Source: Rhizobium sp. R711
GTDB taxonomy: Bacteria > Pseudomonadota > Alphaproteobacteria > Rhizobiales > Rhizobiaceae
Reading direction: 5' to 3'
Length of the DNA stretch: 64,000 bases
NCBI RefSeq assembly: GCF_002211365.1
Contig: NZ_LOKZ01000004.1
Span: forward strand, 1-64,000
Position 1 is the stretch's first letter. Each line of letters begins with the position of its first letter. The notes below the pieces were generated by a model, which searched no databases, was not told where the DNA came from, and saw nothing but the letters and a program-made list of their open reading frames with translations. The translations under genes were made by a program, and so were the position numbers. Positions 54,498-63,708 of the stretch are shown piece by piece.

Positions 54498-56051
54498 ATG
54501 TCCGACTACACGGATCACGACAAGAAGCAGGATATGCATATCCTGCATTCCATGGGCTATGCCCAGGAGCTGGAACGGCGGATGAGCTCGTTCTCGAACT
54601 TTGCCGTCTCGTTTTCCATCATTTGCATTCTTTCCGGCGGTATCAACTCGCTGGCGCAAGCCACGGCGGGTGCCGGCGGTGCGGCCATCGGTATCGGCTG
54701 GCCGGTCGGTTGCTTCGTCTCGCTGGTCTTCGCCGTGGCCATGGCGCAAATCAGCTCGGCCTATCCGACCGCGGGCGGCCTCTACCACTGGGGTTCAATC
54801 CTCGGCAACCGCTTCACCGGCTGGCTCACCGCATGGTTCAACCTGCTCGGTCTCGTCACGGTTCTCGGCGCGATCAACGTCGGTACCTATTACTTCTTCA
54901 TGGGCTCCTTCGGGACGAGCTACTTCGGTCTGACGGATACGACGACAGTTCGCATCCTCTTCCTGGTTGTCATTACCGGCGCTCAGGCGCTGGTAAACCA
55001 CATGGGGATCGGACTGACTGCGAAGCTCACAGACTTTTCGGGCTATCTGATCTTCGCAACGGCAATCGCTCTTGCCGCAGTCTGCTTGCTCGCTGCTCCG
55101 TCCTACGATTTGGCCCGCCTTTTCACCTTCGCCAACTATTCAGGCGAAGCGGGCGGCAACGTCTGGCCGTCGACTTCGGGCACTTGGGTATTCCTGCTCG
55201 GCCTTTTGCTGCCGATCTACACGATCACCGGCTACGACGCTTCGGCGCACACGTCGGAAGAAACAGTCAAGGCCGCTCATTCCGTTCCGCGCGGTATGGT
55301 CTCTTCCGTTTTGTGGTCTGCGCTCTTCGGCTACATCATGCTTTGCGCCTTCGTGCTGATGCTGCCGAACATGGACGATGCGGCAAAGCAGGGCTGGAAC
55401 GTGTTCTTCTGGGCAATGGACAGTCAGGTAAACCCCGTCGTCAAGGATCTGCTCTACCTTGCCATCTTCGTCAGCCAGTGGCTGTGCGGTCTGGCAACGG
55501 TCACGTCGGTTTCGCGCATGATCTTCGCCTTCTCGCGTGACGGCGGTCTGCCGGCCTCAAAGGCGCTGTCGAAGGTCAGCCCGAAGCATCGCACGCCGGT
55601 CGCGGCCATCTGGACGGGATCGATCCTGTCGGTACTGTTCGTTTGGTTCACCTCACTCGACTTCATGAAGATCGGTGAGACGCCGGTTTACACGATCGTT
55701 GTCTCGTGCACGGTCATTTTCCTCTTCTTCTCCTTCGCGATCCCGATCACGCTCGGCCTCGTCGCTTGGGGCACATCGAAGTGGGACAAGATGGGTCCGT
55801 GGAACCTCGGTGAAGGCATGTTCAAGCTGTTTGCAGTCTTGTCGATCATCGCGATGGTCCTGATCTTCGTCATAGGCATCCAGCCGCCGAACGGCGCTGC
55901 GCTTTACGTTACCGTCGGTTTCCTCTTGCTGACTGCGATCGTATGGTTCGGCTTCGAAAGCCGCCGCTTCAAGGGGCCGCCGATTGGCGACGAAGTCGCG
56001 CGCCGTCAGGCCGAGATTGCGGCTGCCGAAAAGGCCGTCGGCGAGGCCTGA
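54498..56051 (+). CDS. APC-superfamily amino acid/amine permease
   Basis: 517 residues with about twelve membrane helices. It begins MSDYTDHDKKQDMHILHSMG; the first helix contains the APC motif FAVSFSIICILSGGINSLAQ, followed by SAYPTAGGLYHWGSILGNRF and GYDASAHTSEETVKAAHSVP, both typical of GABA/choline-type eukaryote-like amino acid permeases. ATG at 54498 follows AGGGGGAAG. Likely carries a small amine or amino alcohol for the ligase and dehydrogenases that follow. Ends with a GC-rich hairpin. Confidence 0.88.
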   Translation: MSDYTDHDKKQDMHILHSMGYAQELERRMSSFSNFAVSFSIICILSGGINSLAQATAGAGGAAIGIGWPVGCFVSLVFAVAMAQISSAYPTAGGLYHWGSILGNRFTGWLTAWFNLLGLVTVLGAINVGTYYFFMGSFGTSYFGLTDTTTVRILFLVVITGAQALVNHMGIGLTAKLTDFSGYLIFATAIALAAVCLLAAPSYDLARLFTFANYSGEAGGNVWPSTSGTWVFLLGLLLPIYTITGYDASAHTSEETVKAAHSVPRGMVSSVLWSALFGYIMLCAFVLMLPNMDDAAKQGWNVFFWAMDSQVNPVVKDLLYLAIFVSQWLCGLATVTSVSRMIFAFSRDGGLPASKALSKVSPKHRTPVAAIWTGSILSVLFVWFTSLDFMKIGETPVYTIVVSCTVIFLFFSFAIPITLGLVAWGTSKWDKMGPWNLGEGMFKLFAVLSIIAMVLIFVIGIQPPNGAALYVTVGFLLLTAIVWFGFESRRFKGPPIGDEVARRQAEIAAAEKAVGEA

Positions 56052-56075
56052 GGTTTCGACTTCCCTCTATAGCCG

Positions 56076-56097
56076 CGGGGCCGCTCTGGCGGCCCCG
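56076..56097 (+). terminator. GC-rich hairpin after the permease gene
   Basis: CGGGGCCGC, loop TCTG, GCGGCCCCG: perfect nine-pair stem 24 bases after the permease stop. No T run; may only partly stop transcription. Confidence 0.5.
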
Positions 56098-56197
56098 TAT
56101 CCCGGCTCAACGAAAACGCATGAGATACGGCGCGTCCGTTCGCGGCATGCTCTTTCGTTGCCCCGATTTTTCAGTTCAAGGTTCAGGCGGATTCAAT

Positions 56198-57565
56198 ATG
56201 AGCATCTATACTCTCGACGATCTCAAGCAGGATGTTGCCGACGGGCGCATCGACACGGTTCTGGCATGCCAGGTGGATATGCAGGGCCGCTTGATGGGCA
56301 AGCGTTTCCAGGCCGAGTACTTCCTCGAGAGCGCATGGAAGGAAACCCATAGCTGCAACTATCTAGTCGCTACCGACATGGAGATGGAAACAGTATCCGG
56401 CTACAAGGCGACGAGTTGGGAGAAGGGCTACGGCGACTATACGATGAAGCCGGATCTCTCAACGCTGCGCCGTATTCCGTGGCTCGAAGGCACGGCGCTC
56501 GTGCTTTGCGATCTGCTCGACCACCACACGCACGAAGAGGTGCCGCATTCGCCGCGCGCCATCCTGAAGAAGCAGGTCAAGCGCCTCGAAGACATGGGCA
56601 TGAAGGCTTTCATGGCCTCCGAGCTCGAATTCTTCCTCTTCGACCAGACCTACGAGTCGGCGCATGCCTCAGGCTATCGCAACCTGAAGCTCGCCAGCGC
56701 CTATAACGAGGACTACCACATCTTCCAGACGACCAAGGAAGAAGAGGTCATGCGGGCAATCCGCACCGGGCTTCAGGGAGCCGGCATTCCTGTCGAGAAT
56801 TCGAAAGGCGAAGCATCCGCCGGTCAGGAAGAGATCAACGTCCGCTATGCCGACGCGCTAACGATGGCCGACCGCCATGCGATCATCAAGAATGGCTGTA
56901 AGGAGATTGCCTGGTCAAAGGGCAGAGCAATCACCTTCCTTGCCAAATGGCACTACAACGCCGCGGGCAGCTCGTCGCACATTCACCAGTCTCTCTGGAG
57001 CGCGGACGGCAAGACGCCGCTCTTTGCCGACGAGAAGGGCAAATACGGCATGTCGCCGTTGATGGAAAATTACATTGCCGGCCTTCTCGCCCACGCCAGT
57101 GAGATCACCTATTTCCTCGCGCCCTACATCAACTCCTACAAGCGCTTCATGGCCGGTACATTCGCGCCGACAAAGGCGATCTGGAGCAAGGACAATCGCA
57201 CCGCCGGTTACCGTCTTTGCGGCGACGAGACTAAGGCGATCCGCATCGAGTGCCGCGTCGGCGGCTCGGACCTCAATCCCTATCTCGCCTTCGCGGCACT
57301 GCTTGCCGCGGGCATCGATGGCATCGAGAACAAGATGGAACTCGAGGCGCCGTTTGTCGGTGACGCCTACGGCGCTCGCCGCGTCCGCGAGATCCCGCGC
57401 ACGCTGCGCGCGGCAACGGTTGCCATGACGAAATCGAAGATGCTGCGCAGTGCCTTCGGCGATGACGTCATCGACCACTATACCCGTGCTGCCGAGTGGG
57501 AGCAGGAAGAGTACGATCGTCGCATCACCGACTGGGAAGTGGCGCGCGGTTTCGAAAGAGCATAA
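56198..57565 (+). CDS. Glutamine synthetase-like gamma-glutamyl-amine ligase
   Basis: 455 residues of the glutamine synthetase fold. N-terminal beta-grasp MSIYTLDDLKQDVADGRIDT and VDMQGRLMGKRF; catalytic part FMASELEFFLFDQTYESAHA, AGQEEINVRYADALTMADRH, TFLAKWHYNAAGSSSHIHQS and IRIECRVGGSDLNPYLAFAA. The end lacks the adenylylation loop Tyr motif NLY of GSI, as in GlnA-like enzymes (PuuA, IpuC, GlnA4) that ligate glutamate to amines rather than ammonia. The ATG at 56198 is chosen with AGGCGG upstream; a longer frame from 55943 overlaps the permease. Probably makes a gamma-glutamyl amide; substrate is inferred. Confidence 0.87.
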   Translation: MSIYTLDDLKQDVADGRIDTVLACQVDMQGRLMGKRFQAEYFLESAWKETHSCNYLVATDMEMETVSGYKATSWEKGYGDYTMKPDLSTLRRIPWLEGTALVLCDLLDHHTHEEVPHSPRAILKKQVKRLEDMGMKAFMASELEFFLFDQTYESAHASGYRNLKLASAYNEDYHIFQTTKEEEVMRAIRTGLQGAGIPVENSKGEASAGQEEINVRYADALTMADRHAIIKNGCKEIAWSKGRAITFLAKWHYNAAGSSSHIHQSLWSADGKTPLFADEKGKYGMSPLMENYIAGLLAHASEITYFLAPYINSYKRFMAGTFAPTKAIWSKDNRTAGYRLCGDETKAIRIECRVGGSDLNPYLAFAALLAAGIDGIENKMELEAPFVGDAYGARRVREIPRTLRAATVAMTKSKMLRSAFGDDVIDHYTRAAEWEQEEYDRRITDWEVARGFERA

Positions 57566-57661
57566 TAGGCGTAGCCAAGGCCGGATGGCGTCCCGTCACA
57601 CGATTTCCATCTGAGGAGATTGTTTGGGGTGTCCGCCGGTTTCGGCACGCGAAAACATAGG

Positions 57662-59056
57662 ATGAAGATCATGGGAATGATCCAATGCATTTCACCGGTC
57701 GACGGATCGGTTTACGCCGAGCGTCCGGCGCTTTCGCTGGAAGCCGCGAAGGAGGCGGTGGCGCGTGCGCGCAAAGCGCAGAAGGCCTGGGCGAAGCGAC
57801 CGCTGGAAGATCGTGTTCAGCTTGTGCTGAAGGGCGTTGCACGGCTCAATGAAATGTCCGACGTCGTCGTACCCGAGCTTGCCTGGCAGATGGGTCGCCC
57901 GATCCGCTATGGCGGCGAGTACAAGGGCTTTAACGAGCGTTCCAACTATGTCGCATCGATCGCTGCCGACGCGTTGGCGCCGCTGGTCGTCGAAGAGAGC
58001 GACAAGTTCGAGCGCCGCATCGAGCGCGATGCGCATGGCGTCGTGTTCGTCGTGGCGCCGTGGAATTATCCATACATGACGGCGATCAACACGATCGCGC
58101 CAGCGCTGATGGCGGGCAATACGGTTGTGCTGAAGCATGCGTCGCAGACGCTGCTGGTCGGCGAGCGGCTGGTGCAGGCCTTCGTCGAGGCTGGCGTTCC
58201 TGATGATGTCTTCCAGAACGTGTTCCTCGATCACGAGACGACGTCGTCGCTGATTGCCGCTGGTAGCTTCAACTTCGTCAACTTCACCGGTTCGGTCGAA
58301 GGCGGTCGCTCGATGGAGCGGGCGGCGGCCGGCACGTTTACCGGTCTTGGTCTCGAGCTTGGCGGCAAGGATCCGGGCTACGTCATGGAGGACGCCGACC
58401 TCGACGCTGCCGTCGATACGCTGATGGACGGTGCGACCTATAATTCCGGGCAGTGCTGCTGCGGTATCGAGCGCATCTATGTGCATGAATCGCTCTATGA
58501 CGGCTTCGTCGAGAAGTCGGTCGCATGGGTCTCGAACTACAAGCTCGGAAATCCGCTTGATCGGGAAACGTCGCTCGGCCCGATGGCCAACAAGCGTTTC
58601 GCCAAGGTCGTGCGCGAGCAGATCGCCGATGCGGTCTCCAAGGGTGCCAAGGCGCTGGTCGATCCGAAGCTGTTTCCCCAGGACGATGGCGGCGCCTATC
58701 TCGCCCCGCAAGTCCTCGTCAACGTCGACCACTCGATGGCATTCATGCGGGAAGAAACCTTCGGCCCTGCCGTCGGCATCATGAAGGTGAAGAGCGACGA
58801 CGAAGCGATCGCCCTGATGAACGACAGCCAGTATGGCCTGACGGCTTCGCTTTGGACGAAGGATCCCGAGCGGGCAGGGCGGCTTGGTCGCGAGATCGAA
58901 ACCGGCACTGTGTTCATGAACCGCGCAGACTATCTCGATCCGGCGCTGTGTTGGACCGGCGTCAAGGAAACCGGCCGTGGCGGCTCACTGTCGATCATCG
59001 GCTTCCACAATCTGACACGTCCGAAATCCTATCATCTGAAGAAAGTCACAGCATGA
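57662..59056 (+). CDS. NAD(P)-dependent aldehyde dehydrogenase
   Basis: 464 residues from the ATG at 57662 (ATGs at 57671 and 57677 are alternatives). ALDH superfamily: VVFVVAPWNYPYMTAINTIA (cofactor side, near residue 130), NFTGSVEGGRSMERAA, GLELGGKDPGYVMEDADLDA with the general-base Glu, and SGQCCCGIERIYVHES with the catalytic Cys inside a CCC run. Together with the alcohol dehydrogenase that overlaps it, it would take an alcohol via its aldehyde to a carboxylate. 96 bases after the ligase gene. Confidence 0.92.
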   Translation: MKIMGMIQCISPVDGSVYAERPALSLEAAKEAVARARKAQKAWAKRPLEDRVQLVLKGVARLNEMSDVVVPELAWQMGRPIRYGGEYKGFNERSNYVASIAADALAPLVVEESDKFERRIERDAHGVVFVVAPWNYPYMTAINTIAPALMAGNTVVLKHASQTLLVGERLVQAFVEAGVPDDVFQNVFLDHETTSSLIAAGSFNFVNFTGSVEGGRSMERAAAGTFTGLGLELGGKDPGYVMEDADLDAAVDTLMDGATYNSGQCCCGIERIYVHESLYDGFVEKSVAWVSNYKLGNPLDRETSLGPMANKRFAKVVREQIADAVSKGAKALVDPKLFPQDDGGAYLAPQVLVNVDHSMAFMREETFGPAVGIMKVKSDDEAIALMNDSQYGLTASLWTKDPERAGRLGREIETGTVFMNRADYLDPALCWTGVKETGRGGSLSIIGFHNLTRPKSYHLKKVTA

Positions 59057-60204
59057 GCAGCAACATCACAGCTAACTGGAGCTATCCGACAGCCTTCAAG
59101 CTCGGCCGGGGGCGCATCAAGGAACTGGCGGACGCTTGCAAGAGCCTCGGTATGAAGAAGCCGTTGCTGATCACCGATCGCGGCCTGGCGTCGATGGCGA
59201 TCACCAAGACGGCGCTCGACATTCTCGAAGACGCCGGTCTAGGCCGCGCGATCTTCGCCGACGTTGATCCGAACCCGAACGACAAGAACCTCGAGGCCGG
59301 CGTCAAGGCTTTCAAGAATGGGGGCCATGATGGTGTGGTTGCCTTCGGCGGCGGTTCTGGCCTCGATCTCGGCAAATGCGTAGCATTCATGGCCGGCCAG
59401 ACGCGGCCCGTCTGGGACTTCGAGGATATCGGTGACTGGTGGACGCGCGCCAGCGTCGAGGGCATCGCGCCGATCGTGGCGGTGCCGACGACGGCGGGCA
59501 CCGGCTCGGAAGTCGGTCGCGCCAGCGTCATCACCAATTCCGAAACGCATGTGAAGAAGATTATCTTCCACCCGAAGTTCCTGCCGGGCGTCGTTATTGC
59601 CGATCCCGAACTGACGGTCGGCATGCCGAAGATCATCACCGCCGGTACCGGTATGGATGCTTTCGCGCACTGCCTGGAAGCCTATTCCTCGCCCTTCTAT
59701 CATCCGATGTCAGCAGGCATCGCGCTGGAAGGCATGCGCCTCGTCAAGGAATTCCTGCCGCGCGCCTACAAAGAAGGCACCGATCTCGAAGCCCGCGCCA
59801 ACATGATGTCGGCTGCCGCCATGGGCGCGGTCGCCTTCCAGAAGGGCCTCGGCGCCATCCACGCGCTGTCGCACCCGATCGGCGCCGTTTACAACACCCA
59901 CCATGGCATGACGAATGCTGTGGTGATGCCGGCTGTGCTGCGCTTTAACCGCTTGGCGATCGAGGAGAAGATCGCGCGTGCAGCGGCCTATCTCGGCATC
60001 ACCGGAGGCTTCGACGGCTTTTATAGCTACGTGCTGCAGCTCCGCTCCGAACTCGGCGTTCCCGACAGCCTGTCCGCGATGGGAATCAAGCCGGATCGAA
60101 TCGATGAACTTTCGGCAATGGCGATCGAAGATCCAAGCGCCGGCGGTAATCCGGTCAAGATGACGCTCGAAAATACCAAGGCGCTCTTTAAGGATTGCTT
60201 CTGA
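59053..60204 (+). CDS. Iron-containing (group III) alcohol dehydrogenase
   Basis: 383 residues. The NAD-binding half has VVAFGGGSGLDLGKCVAFMA and IVAVPTTAGTGSEVGRASVI; the metal-binding half has AGTGMDAFAHCLEAYSSPFY and IHALSHPIGAVYNTHHGMTN, giving the Asp and three His ligands of the Fe-ADH family. The ATG overlaps the ALDH stop (ATGA), so the two are translationally coupled. A strong terminator follows, closing the run. Probably oxidises the hydroxyl group of a gamma-glutamylated or free amino alcohol. Confidence 0.92.
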   Translation: MSSNITANWSYPTAFKLGRGRIKELADACKSLGMKKPLLITDRGLASMAITKTALDILEDAGLGRAIFADVDPNPNDKNLEAGVKAFKNGGHDGVVAFGGGSGLDLGKCVAFMAGQTRPVWDFEDIGDWWTRASVEGIAPIVAVPTTAGTGSEVGRASVITNSETHVKKIIFHPKFLPGVVIADPELTVGMPKIITAGTGMDAFAHCLEAYSSPFYHPMSAGIALEGMRLVKEFLPRAYKEGTDLEARANMMSAAAMGAVAFQKGLGAIHALSHPIGAVYNTHHGMTNAVVMPAVLRFNRLAIEEKIARAAAYLGITGGFDGFYSYVLQLRSELGVPDSLSAMGIKPDRIDELSAMAIEDPSAGGNPVKMTLENTKALFKDCF

Positions 60205-60233
60205 GCTTAGAGAAGATGGCGGACCTGAAGTGG

Positions 60234-60264
60234 CCCGGAAAGCCTTGCTTTCCGGGATTTTTTT
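60234..60264 (+). terminator. Terminator of the dehydrogenase genes
   Basis: CCCGGAAAGC, loop CTT, GCTTTCCGGG, then ATTTTTTT: a perfect ten-pair stem with T run 30 bases after the stop. Confidence 0.9.
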
Positions 60265-60432
60265 GTCCTAACGCGTGGCCATTCGCGCGAGTGCAAGAAA
60301 TGCCGGCCGCAATTTCAGGTGTTGCGTTTAGAAGTTATTAACCATGATTGGAAAGGATGCGTTAACCGCACAATGCTTCCGAGAGTGCGCGACAGAGCCA
60401 TAGAGAGGCTCACATCCCTTCGAGGACCGACC

Positions 60433-61146
60433 ATGCCAGTCATCACTTTCGCAAACACCAAGGGCGGCGCCGGCAAGACGACAGCCGTTCTTCTTCTCGC
60501 TACCGAACTTGCCCAGAAGGGCTATCGGGTGACAATCCTCGATGCCGATCCACAGCATTGGATCACGCGATGGCATGAGGTGTCCGGGCACGTGGCGAAT
60601 ATCTCGGTGATCGATTTCGTCACGTCGGCATCGCTGCCGCTGCACATTTCGGAAAACAAGCACAATACGGACTACTTCATCATCGATCTTCCGGGCGCGC
60701 GGAACCCGCTGCTTGCGACGGCGATTGGGCTTTCCGACCACGTCCTGATCCCGATACAGGGATGCGCCATGGACGCCCGGGGAGGCGCGCAGGTCCTCGA
60801 ACTGTTGCAATATCTCGATGAGAAGGCCGGTATCCGCATCGGGCACTCGGTCGTGCTGACGCGCGTCAACTCGATGGTGACGACGCGGGCACTCTCCATC
60901 GTCAAGTCACTACTGAGCGAGCGGCAGGTTCCGGTGCTCGATACCGCGATCATCGAGCGGTCGGCCTTCCGCGATCTCTTTGATTGCGGCGGTACGCTGT
61001 ACTCCCTCGATCCCGTTCGCGTCAGCAACCTCGACAAGGCGCGGGAGAACGCTCGCTGTTTTGCTGAAGAGATCATGGGCAAGGTCCCGGTGAAGCTTCC
61101 GGAGCCGGCGCGCAGCACTGGCCCGCTGATCCGCTCGGCCGCCTAG
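60433..61146 (+). CDS. ParA/MinD-superfamily ATPase, VirC1-like orphan
   Basis: 237 residues. Deviant Walker A FANTKGGAGKTTAVLLLATE at the N-terminus, DADPQHWITRW (Walker A' region), and FIIDLPGARNPLLATAIGLS (Walker B). Size and the DADPQHWITRW segment recall VirC1 and small chromosomal ParA proteins of Rhizobiales. There is no parB, parS-like cluster or mobilisation gene next to it, so the cargo is unknown. ATG at 60433 follows GAGGA; the longer frame from 60319 is rejected. It is followed by a bidirectional terminator and an L,D-transpeptidase on the other strand. Confidence 0.87.
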   Translation: MPVITFANTKGGAGKTTAVLLLATELAQKGYRVTILDADPQHWITRWHEVSGHVANISVIDFVTSASLPLHISENKHNTDYFIIDLPGARNPLLATAIGLSDHVLIPIQGCAMDARGGAQVLELLQYLDEKAGIRIGHSVVLTRVNSMVTTRALSIVKSLLSERQVPVLDTAIIERSAFRDLFDCGGTLYSLDPVRVSNLDKARENARCFAEEIMGKVPVKLPEPARSTGPLIRSAA

Positions 61147-61165
61147 CAGAAATTGTCCGCAAAAC

Positions 61166-61194
61166 AAAAATGCGCCCGTTGGGGCGCATTTTTT
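61166..61194. terminator. Bidirectional terminator
   Basis: AAAAATGCGCCC, loop, GGGCGCATTTTTT between the converging ParA-like and L,D-transpeptidase genes. A strong stem with A and T runs on both sides. Confidence 0.9.
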
Positions 61195-61217
61195 GGTGGT
61201 GGAACGGGTAGGATAGG

Positions 61218-62570
61218 TCAGTCGGTGAACTCGACTGTAACGCCCGGCTTGACCATCTTTGCCAGTTCGGTGGCATCCCAGTTCGTCAGGCGGATACAGC
61301 CGTGGCTCTGGGTACGGCCAATCTTCGATGGTTCTGGCGTTCCATGAATGCCGTAAGTCGGCTTGGAGAGTGCCATCCAGACCGTGCCGACCGGCCCGTT
61401 CGGACCTGGCGGAATGTTCAGGATCTTGTCGTTGGCGCCCTGCTGGAAATTGATCTTCGGATTGTAGGTGTAGCCCGGATTGAAGGCGACGCGCTCGACG
61501 GTCACCGTGCCTGATGGCGAAGGCGTATCGGTGGAGCCAATCGAGGCGGGGTAGGCGGCAATCAGGTTGCCAGCGTTGTCATATGCAAAGACCTGCTTGC
61601 GGCCCTTGTCGGCAATGATGCGCGCGACTGATCCCACCTTCACTTCACCGGGATTGACGACCTTGACGATCGTGCCGGGGACCGTGAAATCGACGCCCGG
61701 GTTCATCTCCTTCAAGAATCCTTCGTCCATATGGAAGCGCTCGGCGAGCATTTCTGTCGTCGAGGTGTAGCCGAGCGATGACATCGCAGCCTTGTGCGCA
61801 TAGTCCTCGGGGATGGCGGCAACGTACGGGCCGGCGGCATCCGCAGGCGTGATCGTATAACTGACGAGCGGCAGTCCGCCGTTCATGCGCAGCTGCTCGA
61901 GAATTGCGTCGGTGTTATTAGGATCGAGCGTCTCGCCGGTCATCTGCTGATAGGCATAGATCGCCTTGGTGACGTTTGCGCCCATGTGGCCATCAATCGC
62001 GCCAGGGGATACGCCGGCGCGGTCAAGGAACACCTGCAGGGCGACGATCTCTGACTTCGACTTGTTCTTGAGGGTGATCACCGGCTCCTGAGAGGGCTTC
62101 GGCTGCGTCACATCTAGTGATTGCTGGTCCGGCTCGATGGACGCGTAGTCGTTTCCTTGCGGGTAGGGTTGGTCATCGAGCGGCTGGCGGTCGATAGGAG
62201 CGTTGTGCGGGATCGAGCCCGTCACAGCGCCCCGCTCAGCGTAACGACCATCGCCGTAGGGATCGTCGCCGTAGTAGGCATCGCCATTGTACGCGTCGCG
62301 CACCGGCGGGCGTGGGTAATAGCCGCGGGCGCGCATCTCGGTCGCAATTACATTGCCGTAGGGATCGACCAGCACGCGGTTGCCGCGTCGATCGCGCGCA
62401 TAAGCCGCGCCCGACGGGACATAATCGAGAATGTCACCGTTCGGCGCCACGAAAACAACGTCGCCCTGCCGTCCGTTATAAAACTGCTGGGCATCGGCAG
62501 ACGGCGCTGCGATAGCGATGACGAGCAGGGCAGTTGCGGCAGACAATCCCATTATTACAAAGCGATTCAC
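61218..62570 (-). CDS. L,D-transpeptidase (YkuD) with peptidoglycan-binding domain
   Basis: 450 residues from the GTG at 62570 (AAGGG about ten bases upstream; the frame is open to 62606). Signal-like segment VNRFVIMGLSAATALLVIAI, then a Tyr/Asp/Pro-rich linker, a peptidoglycan-binding-type domain around residues 180-225 (ALQVFLDRAGVSPGAIDGHM), and a C-terminal YkuD domain with HGTPEPSKIGRTQSHGCIRL, nucleophile Cys425. It makes 3-3 cross-links or attaches proteins to peptidoglycan in the periplasm, an activity prominent in Rhizobiales, which grow at the pole. A weak GSR-like promoter lies upstream. Confidence 0.92.
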   Translation of the reverse strand: MNRFVIMGLSAATALLVIAIAAPSADAQQFYNGRQGDVVFVAPNGDILDYVPSGAAYARDRRGNRVLVDPYGNVIATEMRARGYYPRPPVRDAYNGDAYYGDDPYGDGRYAERGAVTGSIPHNAPIDRQPLDDQPYPQGNDYASIEPDQQSLDVTQPKPSQEPVITLKNKSKSEIVALQVFLDRAGVSPGAIDGHMGANVTKAIYAYQQMTGETLDPNNTDAILEQLRMNGGLPLVSYTITPADAAGPYVAAIPEDYAHKAAMSSLGYTSTTEMLAERFHMDEGFLKEMNPGVDFTVPGTIVKVVNPGEVKVGSVARIIADKGRKQVFAYDNAGNLIAAYPASIGSTDTPSPSGTVTVERVAFNPGYTYNPKINFQQGANDKILNIPPGPNGPVGTVWMALSKPTYGIHGTPEPSKIGRTQSHGCIRLTNWDATELAKMVKPGVTVEFTD

Positions 62571-62689
62571 GTCTTCATACCCTTCAGTGACTTGGTCGAC
62601 ACACACCCGCGAATTTTGACGCTAGTGTGGAATTTATGGAATCGTGCTGAACAAAAGATAAAAATCCCGTGATTTCTCCTTTAGTCATA

Positions 62690-62715
62690 AACATTTGGAG
62701 AGGCCAGCCAGTTCC
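62690..62715 (-). promoter_or_regulatory. Near-consensus GSR promoter upstream of the L,D-transpeptidase
   Basis: Minus strand GGAAC (62715-62711), 17-base spacer, TGTT (62693-62690), one base off CGTT, about 120 bases upstream of the start. Plausible but not as good as those at 7980, 13083 and 14252. Confidence 0.35.
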
Positions 62716-62800
62716 ACATGGCAAGGCGAGCCGTCGTGATTGACGAAATCCCTGCCGAGACATAACGCTGCAGAGGCCGTTACCGGGAGGACGTTGGACA

Positions 62801-63640
62801 ATGATTGAATTTGCTGCTGCAACAGGGCCGAAACTGATCCTGGACGAAGCGTCGCTGATGGACATCGGCGGATGTGTCGTCAACGGTGTCGATATCGCTC
62901 CAAAGACGGCGGTTCCCGATGACGGCGATGCACGGATTTCGCATTCCGTGCAAGGCTTCCTCTTTACCTGTGGACCGGACCACATCCGTCACCGCGAACC
63001 GGTTCCAGGCCATACTGATGGCAAGGGCTATCCCCTGCATGGTTCGGGACCTGGCCACGCAGCCAGGATTCTCTGGACGAAATTCGAGAACGGGAATGCC
63101 GAGTGCCGGGCGGATATCGACATCGTAACGGTCGAAGGCTTGCCCGCCCGTATCGAGCGCCACTGGTTCATCGACGGGCGGACAGGCGAGGTCAATCTCA
63201 AGGACAAGGTCGTCAACGCGAGCGACGAGATCGTGCCGACCTTCCTGATGTACCATATGAATATCGGCGGGAAATGGTTCGATGCCGGCACACGTCTCGA
63301 AGGCAAGATGCTCGATGGCGGTGGATTCCCATGGAATTTCGGCGAGGAGCCGGGTGGAATCTTCTGTGTAGAGGCGCCGGCAACGGAGGGCGGCTTTGCC
63401 GAGGTCCGGCTTGGCCCCATTGCTGCGACCGGTGGCAAGGTTCTTCAGGTGCGCGTCCTTGCCGAGACGCTTCCGCACCTGCAGATCTGGCGCAATCAGA
63501 AGGCGCCCGCCGACGTGCTCGGTATTGAGCCGGTATCACATCGTTGGGTGTCGCGCTCCGAGTTGGAGGCATCGGGTGAGTTCGTCATGCTGAAGCCCGG
63601 AGAGAGCCGAAATTATGCGCTCAGCTTCGCCTTCGTTTGA
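62801..63640 (+). CDS. DUF4432 (aldose-epimerase-like) family protein
   Basis: 279 residues of the DUF4432 family, a galactose-mutarotase-like beta-sandwich. Segments: CVVNGVDIAPKTAVPDDGDA, HSVQGFLFTCGPDHIRHREP, GYPLHGSGPGHAARI, ERHWFIDGRTGEVNLKDKVV, FLMYHMNIGGKWFDAGTRLE. The His in GYPLHGSG and the later YHMNIG motif correspond to positions of the mutarotase active site. It probably acts on a sugar; substrate unknown. ATG at 62801 follows GGGAGG. The start of the next gene lies 69 bases further on. Confidence 0.82.
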   Translation: MIEFAAATGPKLILDEASLMDIGGCVVNGVDIAPKTAVPDDGDARISHSVQGFLFTCGPDHIRHREPVPGHTDGKGYPLHGSGPGHAARILWTKFENGNAECRADIDIVTVEGLPARIERHWFIDGRTGEVNLKDKVVNASDEIVPTFLMYHMNIGGKWFDAGTRLEGKMLDGGGFPWNFGEEPGGIFCVEAPATEGGFAEVRLGPIAATGGKVLQVRVLAETLPHLQIWRNQKAPADVLGIEPVSHRWVSRSELEASGEFVMLKPGESRNYALSFAFV

Positions 63641-63708
63641 GTGATCTGCGGTTGACGCTGCGCATGGGGCGGCGTAGTCATTCAGCCCACGATTCAGGAG
63701 GATTAGCG

